Part shown: positions 33,537 to 41,834 of the stretch, piece by piece | How the letters are laid out: each line of letters begins with the position of its first letter | How positions within the stretch are numbered: position 1 is the stretch's first letter | From: WLMZ01 sp043753895 | GTDB taxonomy: Bacteria; Actinomycetota; Acidimicrobiia; Acidimicrobiales; Ilumatobacteraceae | Direction of reading: 5' to 3' | DNA: 64,000 nt | Assembly: GCA_043753895.1 (NCBI GenBank) | Contig: JAYUWK010000080.1 | Coordinates: 37,655 to 101,654, forward strand | The notes under the pieces: generated by a model | Told to the model about the DNA's origin: nothing | The model's input: the letters and a program-made list of their open reading frames with translations, nothing else | Database searches by the model: none | Position numbers and translations under genes: made by a program

Positions 33537-36407
33537 TCAGCTACAGCCGCTGGTGCTCCCGCAACTGGGGCAGGCATGGCACGAGCCGGCACGCACCATC
33601 TGCACGCCACACTGCATGCACATCGGGGCGTCAGACTGACGTACGCGAGGAACTCCAGCAGAGGGCGTGTTGTCGCTCTTTGGCGCCTCGGGGGCGAGCC
33701 CGAGTTCCATCTGCCTGGCGAGATCGTCGGCCGATGGAATGCTCTTCGGATCGCTCACGATGTCGCTGCCGGTACGGGTCTCGATTGCGCTCTCGTACAC
33801 GCCGGGCAGTGTGGGCTGCAGGCGTTCGTCGACCGAGAAGATGCCCAACTCCGAGCGCTCGTCGTAGCTGAGATACTCAAGGCCCAAGCGACGGAACAGA
33901 TAGTCCATGATCGATGACGCAAAGCGGATGTCAGGATCGTCGGTCATGCCCGCAGGCTCGAAGCGCATGTTCGTGAACGCCTCGACGAAGGCACGCAGCG
34001 GCACGCCGTACTGCAGCCCATAGCTGATGCTCTTCGCGAACGCGTCCATAATGCCGCTGAGGGTGGAACCCTGCTTCGACACGGTGAGGAAGATCTCACC
34101 GGGCTGGCCGTTGGGGTACTCGCCGATGGTGGCGAAGCCCTTGCAGTCGGCCACGCGGAACTCGAACGTGCGACCACGCCGGCTACGCGGCAGTTTCTGG
34201 CGAACAGGCCGGTGCTCGATGCGCTCGACGATACGGTCCACCGTCTGGGTAGCTGCAACACCGGCCTCGGATGAGGTGCCGCCGGTGAACATGCCATCTG
34301 CGCCAATGGTTGCGTCGCCCTTCTTGCCAGTGGACAACGGCTGGGCAACCTTGCAGTTGTCGCGGTAGATGGCCACCGCCTTCAGACCGAGTTCCCACGA
34401 CAACATGTGCAGCGATTCGATGTCTTCGATCGTGGCTTCTTCTGGCATGTTCACGGTCTTGGAGATGGCACCCGACAAGAACGGCTGGGTGGCACCCATC
34501 ATGCGCACGTGACCCTCGTAATGAATGGTGTTGTCGCCCATGCTGCATGCGAAGACCGGGATGTGCTCGGCCGAGATGTGCGGGGCGCCGAGGATACTCT
34601 TTTCGACGTCGATATGGGCCGCAATCTCGTCGATCTGCTGGGGTGTGTAGCCCAGCTTGCGCAGCGCGCGGGGAATGGTCTGGTTGACGATGCTCATGTT
34701 GCCGCCGCCGACGAGCTTCTTCATCTTGACCAGACCGAGGTCGGGCTCGATGCCGGTGGTGTCGCAGTCCATCATCAGGCCGATGGTGCCCGTGGGTGCC
34801 AGCACGCTGGCTTGGCTGTTGCGCACGCCGTATTCCTCGCCGTCGCGAACCGCAGACTCCCACGCCAACTGTCCGGCGGTCATGATCTCTCCAGGAACAG
34901 CGCCGGCCGCTTCGATCTCGTAGCTGGCATCACGGTGCATGCGCAACACATTGAGCATGTGGATCTCGTTGTCGGCGAAGCCAGCGAACGGGCCCATACG
35001 GCTTGCCGTGCGGGCGCTAACAGCGTAGGCATGACCTGTCATGAGCGAGGTCAGCCCTGCGGCCCAAGCGCGACCCTCGGGCGAATCGTAGGGAAGGCCG
35101 AGGGCCATCAAAAGAGCGCCGAGGTTGGCGTATCCCAGACCGAGTTGGCGGAACTGACGGCTGGTCTCGCCGATCGACGGGGTGGGGTAATCGGCACGAC
35201 CGACGAGGATTTCCTGCGCGGTGAAAATGGCCTCGATGGTGTGCTTGTAGGCATCGATGTCGAAGGTGCCCTCTTCGTCGAGGTACTTCAACAGGTTGAT
35301 CGATGCCAGATTGCACGCCGAGTCGTCGAGGTGCATGTACTCGCTGCATGGGTTCGAGCCGTTGATGCGACCTGTTGCGTGCGCGGTGTGCCACTTGTTG
35401 ATCGTGGTGTCGAACTGTAAACCGGGGTCGGCGCACTCCCAGGAGGCCGTCGCGATCTGGCGCCATAGGTCGCGAGCAGGCAGGGTCTTGATGACCCGGC
35501 CATCGGTCACGGCAACCAAGTTCCAGTCGGCGTCGGTGACTACGGCCTGCATGAACTCGTCGGTGAGTCGGACCGAGTTGTTGGCGTTCTGATACTGAAC
35601 GCTGAACGAGTCGGCGCCGTCGAGATCCATGTCGAATCCGGCATCGCGCAACACTCGAGCCTTGTTCTCTTCCTTGCTCTTGCACCAGATGAACTCTTCG
35701 ACATCGGGGTGATCGACGTTGAGAATGACCATCTTGGCGGCACGGCGTGTCTTGCCGCCGCTCTTGATGGTGCCCGCTGATGCATCGGCACCACGCATGA
35801 AGCTCACCGGGCCGCTGGCCGTGCCGCCGCCCTGCAGCAGTTCCTGACTGGAGCGGATCTTCGACAGGTTGATGCCCGAACCCGAGCCGCCCTTGAAGAT
35901 GGTTCCTTCTTCGCGGTACCAGTTGAGGATGCCATCCATGGTGTCGTCGACCGACAAGATGAAGCAGGCACTGGCCTGTTGCGGCACGCCCTTGACGCCG
36001 ATGTTGAACCACACCGGACTGTTGAATGCGGCGCGCTGGGTGACGAGGATGAACTTGAGTTCGTTGTTGAAGTTCTCGGCCTCGGCGTCGTCGACGAAGT
36101 AGCCGCCCTCGACACCCCATGTCGTGATGGTGTCGACGACGCGATCGATGACCTGGCGGAGTGAATGCTCGCGCTCGACGGTGCCGGGCGCCCCACGGAA
36201 GTACTTCTGGGCAACGATGTTGGTGGCGTTCAACGACCAGCCCACCGGGAACTCGACACCGAGTTGCTCGAAGGCAACAGTGCCGTCTTTCCAGTTGCTG
36301 ATTCGTGCGTCACGACGCTCCCAGGCGAGCTGATCGTAGGGGTGAACACCGGGCGAGGTGAAGTGCCGGTTTAAACCAATGGACAGTCGTTCTGGGGCCA
36401 AGGACAT
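33537..36407 (-). CDS. nrdJ: Vitamin B12-dependent (class II) ribonucleotide reductase
   Basis: A 956-residue adenosylcobalamin-dependent reductase making deoxyribonucleotides, oxygen-tolerant. Conserved parts: FNSPVWFNIGV, GSGSGINLSKIRSS, RRAAKMVILNVDHPDVEEFI, NPCSEYMHLDDSACNL (radical cysteine and acceptor Glu), and LAPTGTIGLMMDCDTTGIEP. The C-terminus has the zinc-like CMQCG and CPSCGS pair. The ATG at 36407 is favoured because MSLAPERLSIGLNRHF matches relatives; earlier in-frame residues do not. nrdR lies 3.6 kb away. The gene is preceded by a strong promoter and a palindrome like an NrdR box. Confidence 0.96.
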   Translation of the reverse strand: MSLAPERLSIGLNRHFTSPGVHPYDQLAWERRDARISNWKDGTVAFEQLGVEFPVGWSLNATNIVAQKYFRGAPGTVEREHSLRQVIDRVVDTITTWGVEGGYFVDDAEAENFNNELKFILVTQRAAFNSPVWFNIGVKGVPQQASACFILSVDDTMDGILNWYREEGTIFKGGSGSGINLSKIRSSQELLQGGGTASGPVSFMRGADASAGTIKSGGKTRRAAKMVILNVDHPDVEEFIWCKSKEENKARVLRDAGFDMDLDGADSFSVQYQNANNSVRLTDEFMQAVVTDADWNLVAVTDGRVIKTLPARDLWRQIATASWECADPGLQFDTTINKWHTAHATGRINGSNPCSEYMHLDDSACNLASINLLKYLDEEGTFDIDAYKHTIEAIFTAQEILVGRADYPTPSIGETSRQFRQLGLGYANLGALLMALGLPYDSPEGRAWAAGLTSLMTGHAYAVSARTASRMGPFAGFADNEIHMLNVLRMHRDASYEIEAAGAVPGEIMTAGQLAWESAVRDGEEYGVRNSQASVLAPTGTIGLMMDCDTTGIEPDLGLVKMKKLVGGGNMSIVNQTIPRALRKLGYTPQQIDEIAAHIDVEKSILGAPHISAEHIPVFACSMGDNTIHYEGHVRMMGATQPFLSGAISKTVNMPEEATIEDIESLHMLSWELGLKAVAIYRDNCKVAQPLSTGKKGDATIGADGMFTGGTSSEAGVAATQTVDRIVERIEHRPVRQKLPRSRRGRTFEFRVADCKGFATIGEYPNGQPGEIFLTVSKQGSTLSGIMDAFAKSISYGLQYGVPLRAFVEAFTNMRFEPAGMTDDPDIRFASSIMDYLFRRLGLEYLSYDERSELGIFSVDERLQPTLPGVYESAIETRTGSDIVSDPKSIPSADDLARQMELGLAPEAPKSDNTPSAGVPRVRQSDAPMCMQCGVQMVRAGSCHACPSCGSTSGCS

Positions 36408-36517
36408 GATGTCGTTCTGCTTTCTGCGATTTCTGAAGTGCGTGATGCGAATGGATGGTGATACTGAAACGGTTGGTTTTCGGCGGTCGTGGGCAGAGGG
36501 CGCCATTGCCCACCGAC

Positions 36518-36531
36518 CACAAGATATTGTG
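36518..36531. promoter_or_regulatory. NrdR-box-like palindrome upstream of nrdJ
   Basis: CACAAGATATTGTG has perfect 5-base arms around GATA and is very close to the NrdR consensus ACACAATATATTGTG. It lies about 40 bases downstream of the predicted nrdJ start of transcription. A weaker dyad, TACAGCATTGTA, overlaps the -10 at 36578-36589; the centres are 59 bases apart, where about 31 is usual. Confidence 0.6.
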
Positions 36532-36575
36532 CCTGTTACTCGTGATCCCCCGATCGAGCCACAAGCAGTTGGAAG

Positions 36576-36605
36576 ATTACAGCATTGTAGTTACACCGCT
36601 GTCAA
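36576..36605 (-). promoter_or_regulatory. Predicted nrdJ promoter
   Basis: On the minus strand TTGACA (36605-36600) and TGTAAT (36581-36576) are 18 bases apart, one mismatch from consensus in all. Transcription would start near 36569, giving a leader of about 160 bases. The dyad at 36578-36589 covers the -10. Confidence 0.65.
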
Positions 36606-37012
36606 GAACTACTTTTCCACAGATGTTGCCGCCGATGGGTGATGGGACGAGCAATGGGTTGGGCAATGGGTCGGGTGACGGCATCCGTTCGCGGCCCGAT
36701 CGGCTCGCGGGTCGCGGCCCGATCGGCCCCCGGATCGAGCCCCGGATCAGGCGGGCCCGATCCGATGTGATTTGGCCGCGGTGCGAGGTCGCAGGTTCAG
36801 GACGCCTGCCCCGAGTCGCACATCTGCTGCATCGAATTCCAGCTCTGCGCGCCTCCCATCCGCGCCTCGGCACCGCAGCCGTCACGCAACGAGCGTACGT
36901 GCACATGCCTGTGTGGAGGAAGGGGCATAACCATGTGAATTTGCGGTGGATACCGTGTGGATGTCGATGGACTGCAGGTGAACTCGCCGAGTTATCCCCA
37001 GCCTGTCCGCGA
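36606..37012. other. Non-coding region between nrdJ promoter and the molybdopterin oxidoreductase gene
   Basis: About 400 bases. It contains a short purine-rich repeat (ATGGGACGAGCAATGGG and GCAATGGGTCGGG, 36639-36677) and GATCGG/CGATCGG runs near 36690-36760 that can pair. TTTTCCACA at 36613 and TTATCCCCA near 36993 resemble DnaA boxes with one mismatch each. I see no gene, and no cobalamin riboswitch core was recognised. Confidence 0.4.
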
Positions 37013-39340
37013 TCACGCCGGCAGCAGAACCTCGACCGGCTCGACCGTGACCGGGATGCCGTTGAGCACCGATGTTCCCGACAACGGATCCAGCGCCTCG
37101 TGGTCCGACAACACGTTCGAGTTGACTCCCGATCGCTCCGCGGCCACCCGCAAGCGCGTGCCTTCGACCCCGTGCCCCCACCCGTGGGGCAGGCTCACCA
37201 CGCCCGGACGGATGTCATCTGTGACCTCGACTGGGGCGACCACGTTGCCGACGAGGCTGGTGATGGTGGCGTAGCCACCGTCGACCAGGCCCAGTTCAGC
37301 GGCATCATCGGGGTGTACCTGCAGCGTACATCGAGGCTTTCCCTTCACGAGTACCTCAATGTTGTGCATCCACGAGTTGTTCGAGCGGAGGTGTCGGCGA
37401 CCGACGAGTACGAGCGGCTGCTCAGCAAGGGTGACCATCGCTGCGCGCAACCGCTCGACATCGGCCGCCAACACCGGCGCGGCCAGCTCGATGCGACCTG
37501 ACGGTGTACGCAGAATCTCAGGCAGGCGCGGCTCGAGCGCGCCAAAATCAACACCGTGAGGACTGTCAATGAGGGTCTGCAAACTCACAGCCTGTGGATG
37601 TTGGCCAAAACCCTCCCCAAAGGGACCGGTTCGGAGCATGAAGTCGAGCATCCGCTCGGGTCCGCGGTGCCCGGTTGCAGCGAGTATGTCCAGGATCTCA
37701 TCGGCATCGCGACCATGGATGGGCGAGCTGGAATCTGACACTGCGTGAGCGACCAGCCCGGAAATTGCCACATCGTCAACAATTGCCGGATCGGCGTCGG
37801 CGTCTTGACCCTGCAGCAGCATCGCGACCTTGGCCAGGACCTCCCACTCGTCAGGTTGGTCGTCGTCGAGGGGCAGCGGGGCTGGGCTGTAGTTGGCCAC
37901 ATTACGAATGGCGAACTGCAAGAGCAGCAGGTCGTAGTGGCCGCGCTGCAGTTGCGACGGCGGGGGCAAGATCACGTCTGCGTGTCGCGTCGTCTCGTTG
38001 AGGTACATGTCGACGCTCACCATGAACTCGAGGGTGGCCAAGGCGGCATCGAGGCGATCCGAGTTAGGCGTGGATAACACTGGGTTCCCGGCAACGGTGA
38101 TCAGCGCATGCAGCTGGCCCGGGCCGGGCTCGACGATCTCCTCGGCAAGCGCGGCAACGGGGTACTCCCCCATGATCTCGGGGAGATGACGCACTCGTGT
38201 ATGACCACGGCCGGTCGCGAATCCCTTGCCCGTTCCCGAGACACCTCGTGTGCTGGCTCCTCCGGCCACCGGCATCGTGAACATCGCCCCACCCGCCCGA
38301 TCGAGATTGCCGGTCAGGATGTTGACGGCATCGATCAGCCACGAGGCCGTGGTGCCGAACTCGGTGGTCGTCGTACCGATGCGGCCGTACACGGTGGCAG
38401 TCGGCGCCGCAGCGAGTTCGTGGGCGATTCGTCGAACCAAGGTTGGGTCGAGTCCGACCGCCGGAGCAACAGCCTCAGGCGTGAACGGCTCACTGAGTTC
38501 GCGCAAGGTATCGAGGCCATTCAGCACCGCTGACACATGAGCGCCCGGATCAGCGAGACCGTCAGCGAACAACACGTGGACGATCGCCATCAACAAGAGT
38601 GCATCGGCTCCCGGACGGATCGGCAACCACTCGTCGGCCTCCTCGGCGGTGCGGCTGCGGCGTGGGTCAACGACGACTACCTTTCCGCCACGGGCACGAA
38701 TCGCCTCGATCCGGCCCGGGAAGTCGGGGGCCGTGCACAGGCTGCCGTTCGATGCGTACGGGTTCGCACCCAGAATCATCAGGTAATCGGTGCGATCGAG
38801 GTCGGGGATCGGCACGCTCACCGCCGTACCGAAGATATAGGCCGCGGCGACCTGACGAGGTGCCTGATCGACGGTAGACGCGCTGTAGCGATGACGCGAG
38901 CCGATGGACTGCAGCAGCGTGCGGTTGAACATCATCGCCGACAGGCTGTGAGCCCCGGGGTTACCGAGATATGCAGCGATGGACTCGCGCCCGTGGCGAT
39001 CGATCACACCGCAGAGACCACGCTGCACTTCGTCCCACGCCTCGGGCCACTCGACCTCGACGTGAACGCCATTTCGCTTCACCAACGGCTTGCGTACACG
39101 ATCTGGGTCGTCGTGCAGCTGCTTCAGCGTGGAGCCCTTGGGGCAGATGAATCCATGGCTGAACACATCGTCGCGATCACCGCGAATACGCGTGACCTGC
39201 TTGCCGATAATGGTGATCTCGAGGCCGCAACCTGCCTCGCATAGCGGACAGGTCCGAAAGGCCGTGCGCGTTGCCGCGGTCTGGTCATCATCAAGGGACG
39301 AGTTCTGTACGGGCGCAGCGGTCGACACTGTTTCGGTCAT
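37013..39340 (-). CDS. Molybdopterin oxidoreductase (formate dehydrogenase-like)
   Basis: A 775-residue protein of the DMSO reductase family. The N-terminal [4Fe-4S] motif is CPLCEAGCGLEITI with the fourth Cys in GFICPKGS. Molybdopterin guanine dinucleotide-binding segments follow (LMILGANPYASNGS, VVVVDPRRSRTAEEADEW) and a C-terminal dinucleotide-binding domain (LVDGGYATITSLVG, VVSLPHGWGHG). There is no Cys or in-frame TGA at the metal-ligand position (STVDQAPRQVA), so it is not a seleno-formate dehydrogenase. Start at the ATG at 39340; the gap to the divergent RibD-like gene is only 17 bases. Electron partner subunits are not adjacent. Confidence 0.85.
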   Translation of the reverse strand: MTETVSTAAPVQNSSLDDDQTAATRTAFRTCPLCEAGCGLEITIIGKQVTRIRGDRDDVFSHGFICPKGSTLKQLHDDPDRVRKPLVKRNGVHVEVEWPEAWDEVQRGLCGVIDRHGRESIAAYLGNPGAHSLSAMMFNRTLLQSIGSRHRYSASTVDQAPRQVAAAYIFGTAVSVPIPDLDRTDYLMILGANPYASNGSLCTAPDFPGRIEAIRARGGKVVVVDPRRSRTAEEADEWLPIRPGADALLLMAIVHVLFADGLADPGAHVSAVLNGLDTLRELSEPFTPEAVAPAVGLDPTLVRRIAHELAAAPTATVYGRIGTTTTEFGTTASWLIDAVNILTGNLDRAGGAMFTMPVAGGASTRGVSGTGKGFATGRGHTRVRHLPEIMGEYPVAALAEEIVEPGPGQLHALITVAGNPVLSTPNSDRLDAALATLEFMVSVDMYLNETTRHADVILPPPSQLQRGHYDLLLLQFAIRNVANYSPAPLPLDDDQPDEWEVLAKVAMLLQGQDADADPAIVDDVAISGLVAHAVSDSSSPIHGRDADEILDILAATGHRGPERMLDFMLRTGPFGEGFGQHPQAVSLQTLIDSPHGVDFGALEPRLPEILRTPSGRIELAAPVLAADVERLRAAMVTLAEQPLVLVGRRHLRSNNSWMHNIEVLVKGKPRCTLQVHPDDAAELGLVDGGYATITSLVGNVVAPVEVTDDIRPGVVSLPHGWGHGVEGTRLRVAAERSGVNSNVLSDHEALDPLSGTSVLNGIPVTVEPVEVLLPA

Positions 39341-39346
39341 GGTGGA

Positions 39347-39352
39347 AGTATC
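39347..39352. promoter_or_regulatory. Overlapping -10 elements of two divergent leaderless promoters
   Basis: Only 17 bases separate the two start codons. On the minus strand GATACT (39352-39347) lies 6 bases before the oxidoreductase ATG; on the plus strand AAGTAT (39346-39351) lies 6 bases before the RibD-like GTG. Both fit a leaderless start, so RNA polymerase could serve only one gene at a time. Confidence 0.45.
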
Positions 39353-39357
39353 GCGCT

Positions 39358-40023
39358 GTGCAACGGCTCTACCCCCAACCAGGCGGACCCACCACGGCCA
39401 TCGAGGCCTATGGGGTCGATCGACCACCGGGTCGCGGAGGCCGCCCCTGGATCGGCGTGTGCATGGTCGCGAGCGTCGATGGTTCTACCGTGCTCTGCGG
39501 AACCTCGGGTGGTCTGTCGAGCAGCACAGATCGCGATGTCATGCTCACGCTGCGAACCGTGGCCAACATGATCATCGTCGGGGCGGGAACCGTGCGTTCC
39601 GAGGGGTACGCCAAACCGGCCAAGCCGGGACAACGAATCGGGGTAGTCAGCCAAACGGGTCACGTCGACGCCGACTCTGCGCTGTTCGCCAGTGGAGCGG
39701 GGTTTTTGATCCTGCCCGAAAACGCTCCACCGAGCAGCATCGAATCAGTTCGCGCTGGCGTCGACGAGATCGACCTGGCAGCTGCGCTTTGCATGCTGCC
39801 CGGCGCCCCTCGCTTCGTGCACGTTGAAGGGGGGCCATCGCTGAACGGGGCGCTTGCCGCAGCCGACCTGATCGACGAGATGAACCTCACAATGTCGCCG
39901 CAACTCATCGGCGGTTCGGGGCCGCGGGTGTTGAGCCACGCGCCGGATCTGAACACGTCCCTGCGGCTCGTGCACCTGCTGGAGTCGGAGAACTTCCTGT
40001 TCAGCCGCTACACGCGGGCCTGA
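39358..40023 (+). CDS. RibD C-terminal domain pyrimidine reductase-like protein
   Basis: A 221-residue protein of the RibD_C/dihydrofolate-reductase-fold family, used for NADPH-dependent reduction of a pyrimidine or pterin. Visible are MVASVDGSTVLCGTSGGLSS, MIIVGAGTVRSEGYAKP and HVEGGPSLNGALAAADLIDE. A GTG at 39358 was chosen because it is 6 bases after a -10-like hexamer and avoids overlap with the divergent gene. No deaminase domain is present, so it is not a full riboflavin RibD. Confidence 0.83.
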   Translation: MQRLYPQPGGPTTAIEAYGVDRPPGRGGRPWIGVCMVASVDGSTVLCGTSGGLSSSTDRDVMLTLRTVANMIIVGAGTVRSEGYAKPAKPGQRIGVVSQTGHVDADSALFASGAGFLILPENAPPSSIESVRAGVDEIDLAAALCMLPGAPRFVHVEGGPSLNGALAAADLIDEMNLTMSPQLIGGSGPRVLSHAPDLNTSLRLVHLLESENFLFSRYTRA

Positions 40024-40053
40024 CCGCGCCCACGCCGGACCCGTTGACTTCGG

Positions 40054-40518
40054 TCAGTGACGATCGGTCTGAAGCTTCTGCAGTAACTGCAGCTCCTGGG
40101 CGAAGTCACGCGCAGCATCGAAGTTCTTGTACACGCTGGCGAAGCGCAGGTATGCAACTTCGTCGAGTTCGCGGAGGCGGTCGAGCACGGCGAGTCCGAC
40201 GACCGCGGTCGATACCTCATTGCCGTGCAGACGGGCTTCATCTTCGACCGACTCTGACAACGATTCGATCTGGTCGATTGACACCGGCCGACCCTTACAG
40301 GCAGCCTGAACACCGGCTGTCAACTTGGCTCGATCGAACAATTCACGACGTCCGTGGGTCTTGACCACCGTGAGCGGCAGTTCCTCGAGACGTTCGAACG
40401 TCGTGAACCGGTGCGTGCACAACGGACACAACCGACGCCGACGAACCGCACAACCCTCGTCGGCAACACGGGAGTCGATGACCTTGGTGTCATCAGCGTG
40501 GCACGACGGGCAGAACAT
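40054..40518 (-). CDS. nrdR: Transcriptional repressor NrdR
   Basis: A 154-residue repressor of ribonucleotide reductase genes that senses ATP/dATP. It has the four-Cys zinc ribbon (CPSC, then LCPLCTHRFTTFERLEELPL) and an ATP-cone domain, with KTHGRRELFDRAKLTAGVQ and HGNEVSTAVVGLAVLDRLRE. The ATG at 40518 (MFCPSCH) matches most relatives; an in-frame ATG at 40536 would add six residues. It lies next to the LysM gene and lexA as in mycobacteria, and nrdJ, its likely target, is 3.6 kb away. Confidence 0.95.
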   Translation of the reverse strand: MFCPSCHADDTKVIDSRVADEGCAVRRRRLCPLCTHRFTTFERLEELPLTVVKTHGRRELFDRAKLTAGVQAACKGRPVSIDQIESLSESVEDEARLHGNEVSTAVVGLAVLDRLRELDEVAYLRFASVYKNFDAARDFAQELQLLQKLQTDRH

Positions 40519-40542
40519 ACACTTCAGGTTAGCCATGAATGT

Positions 40543-40977
40543 CTACGGCAGTCTCAGCACCTGTCCCGATCGCACGGTCGCGCCGCCATTGGCGTGCACC
40601 AGAGCATCGACATAGTGACTCATTGCATGGCCGCCACGAAAACGCTGCGCCAACGACCACAAGGTGTCGCCAGGCTGCACGATGTATGCGACCGCGGCGG
40701 CTGCTGACGGAATGGCCACCGGCATCGCTGCAGGAACCGCAGATGCGACCCCTGCAGCGACCGGGGAACTTGCCGGGCGGATCGCGGGAATGGAGGCAGG
40801 TACACCCCCGCGATCCGCCAGAACGGTGCTCACGCCAACGCCGACGAGAGCAATGAACACGACCACCAGCATGGCCACGACCAATCGACGACGCACATAG
40901 ACCGAGTGCGTCGGCCGGCTGGGGCCGAAACGCACCTCGATCTCACCGAATCCTGACGGGAAGAGTGTTGCGGTCAT
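40543..40977 (-). CDS. LysM-domain membrane protein, probable SOS-controlled division regulator
   Basis: A 144-residue protein with one membrane helix (residues about 34-53, VVAMLVVVFIALVGVGVSTV), an Ala/Pro-rich spacer and a C-terminal LysM domain starting YIVQPGDTLWSLAQRF. LysM binds peptidoglycan. The position between nrdR and lexA equals Mycobacterium Rv2719c (ChiZ) and, functionally, Bacillus YneA, both damage-induced division inhibitors. AGGAG precedes the ATG at 40977. Its promoter has a LexA-type box in the spacer, so it should be induced by DNA damage. Confidence 0.82.
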   Translation of the reverse strand: MTATLFPSGFGEIEVRFGPSRPTHSVYVRRRLVVAMLVVVFIALVGVGVSTVLADRGGVPASIPAIRPASSPVAAGVASAVPAAMPVAIPSAAAAVAYIVQPGDTLWSLAQRFRGGHAMSHYVDALVHANGGATVRSGQVLRLP

Positions 40978-41065
40978 GGGTAGCTCCTGTTGATCGTGCT
41001 GTTGATCGTGCTGGTGATGTTCGGCGGAGGCGTACGATGGGGCGGAGCGCACGATCGCATGTTCG

Positions 41066-41081
41066 CCGAACAGACGTACGT
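41066..41081. promoter_or_regulatory. LexA box 1 (CCGAAC-N4-GTACGT)
   Basis: A fair match to the actinobacterial SOS box TCGAAC-N4-GTTCGA, immediately downstream of the -10 of the LysM gene. Confidence 0.55.
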
Positions 41082-41111
41082 AGTGTGCCACGAACAATCG
41101 TTCGGTGTCAA
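41082..41111 (-). promoter_or_regulatory. Predicted promoter of the LysM gene with a LexA box in its spacer
   Basis: On the minus strand TTGACA (41111-41106) and CACACT (41087-41082) are 18 bases apart. The 18-base spacer contains the best SOS box of the region, ACGAAC-AATC-GTTCGG at 41090-41105, with perfect CGAAC/GTTCG arms. LexA would therefore block this promoter directly. Confidence 0.7.
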
Positions 41112-41118
41112 CGCCAGA

Positions 41119-41134
41119 TCGAACAAATGTTTCT
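41119..41134. promoter_or_regulatory. LexA box 3 (TCGAAC-AAAT-GTTTCT)
   Basis: Left half perfect, right half GTTTCT. Upstream of the lexA -35. Confidence 0.6.
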
Positions 41135-41149
41135 AGAACGAATGTTTGA
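41134..41149. promoter_or_regulatory. LexA box 4 (TAGAAC-GAAT-GTTTGA)
   Basis: Starts on the last base of box 3 and overlaps the -35 of lexA at 41146-41151. Confidence 0.6.
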
Positions 41150-41174
41150 CTTTGTCATCGAACACTCGTACGCT
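41146..41174 (+). promoter_or_regulatory. Predicted leaderless lexA promoter with LexA box 5
   Basis: TTGACT (41146-41151) and TACGCT (41169-41174) are 17 bases apart, and the ATG begins 6 bases after the -10, so the message should be leaderless. A fifth box, TCGAAC-ACTC-GTACGC, lies at 41158-41173 across the spacer and -10, giving autorepression. Confidence 0.7.
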
Positions 41175-41180
41175 GAGTCC

Positions 41181-41813
41181 ATGAACGATGTCCTCCTCAC
41201 CGCCCGGCAACGTCAGATCCTCGATGTCATCGAGCAGAACATGCAAGATCGCGGCTACCCGCCCTCAGTGCGCGAGATCGGCGAGGCCGTCGGCCTTACC
41301 TCGCCGTCCACGGTGCACAGCCATCTCACCTCGCTCGAGCGGCTGGGCTATCTGCGCCGCGACCCCACCAAGCCACGCGCCCTCGAAGTCCGCTTCGATC
41401 CCAATTCCGGTGTGGCGATGGAACGCCGACCAGTGCGCCACATCCCGCTCGTGGGCGACGTGGCTGCCGGCACCGACGTACTCGCCCAGGAAAACGTCGA
41501 GGAACTGCTCCCCATGCCCACCGACTTCACGGGCGACGGCGATCTGTTCATGCTGCGAGTTCGCGGCGACTCGATGATCGACGTCGGCATTCTCGATGGC
41601 GACTTCGTGGTCGTGCATCAGCAGGCAACCGCCAACAACGGTGACATCGTCATCGCCGGCATCCCCGGCGAGGAGGGCACCGTCAAGACCTATCAGCGCA
41701 AGGGAGCCACCGTCACGCTGGTCCCCGCCAACAGCCGTTTGGCACCGATGGTATTTCCAGCCGACCAGGTCGAGATCTTCGGCCGTGTCGTCACAGTGAT
41801 GCGCCGCCTCTAA
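41181..41813 (+). CDS. lexA: LexA repressor
   Basis: A 210-residue SOS repressor. The N-terminal winged helix includes RQRQILDVIEQNMQDRGYPP, SVREIGEAVGLTSPSTVHSHL-type recognition. The self-cleavage bond is Ala96-Gly97 in LVGDVAAGTD. Catalytic Ser131 lies in RVRGDSMID and Lys169 in EGTVKTYQRKG, spaced 38 residues as expected. An ATG at 41181 is used; the frame continues upstream but the helix starts here and the promoter points to it. RecA at the far end of the window would stimulate cleavage. Confidence 0.97.
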   Translation: MNDVLLTARQRQILDVIEQNMQDRGYPPSVREIGEAVGLTSPSTVHSHLTSLERLGYLRRDPTKPRALEVRFDPNSGVAMERRPVRHIPLVGDVAAGTDVLAQENVEELLPMPTDFTGDGDLFMLRVRGDSMIDVGILDGDFVVVHQQATANNGDIVIAGIPGEEGTVKTYQRKGATVTLVPANSRLAPMVFPADQVEIFGRVVTVMRRL

Positions 41814-41834
41814 GGCGTCCCGGTCGCGGCAATC

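Noticed and set aside
36606..37012. DnaA boxes or a replication origin near nrdJ
   Set aside because: Only two one-mismatch 9-mers 380 bases apart, no AT-rich stretch, and no dnaA/dnaN/gyrB genes nearby.
36408..37012. Cobalamin riboswitch controlling the B12-dependent nrdJ
   Set aside because: I could not find the conserved B12-box core or its flanking helices on the minus strand; the region is explained better by a promoter and NrdR-like sites.
37013..39340. Possible selenocysteine formate dehydrogenase
   Set aside because: No in-frame TGA and no cysteine at the metal-ligand position; the frame is continuous.
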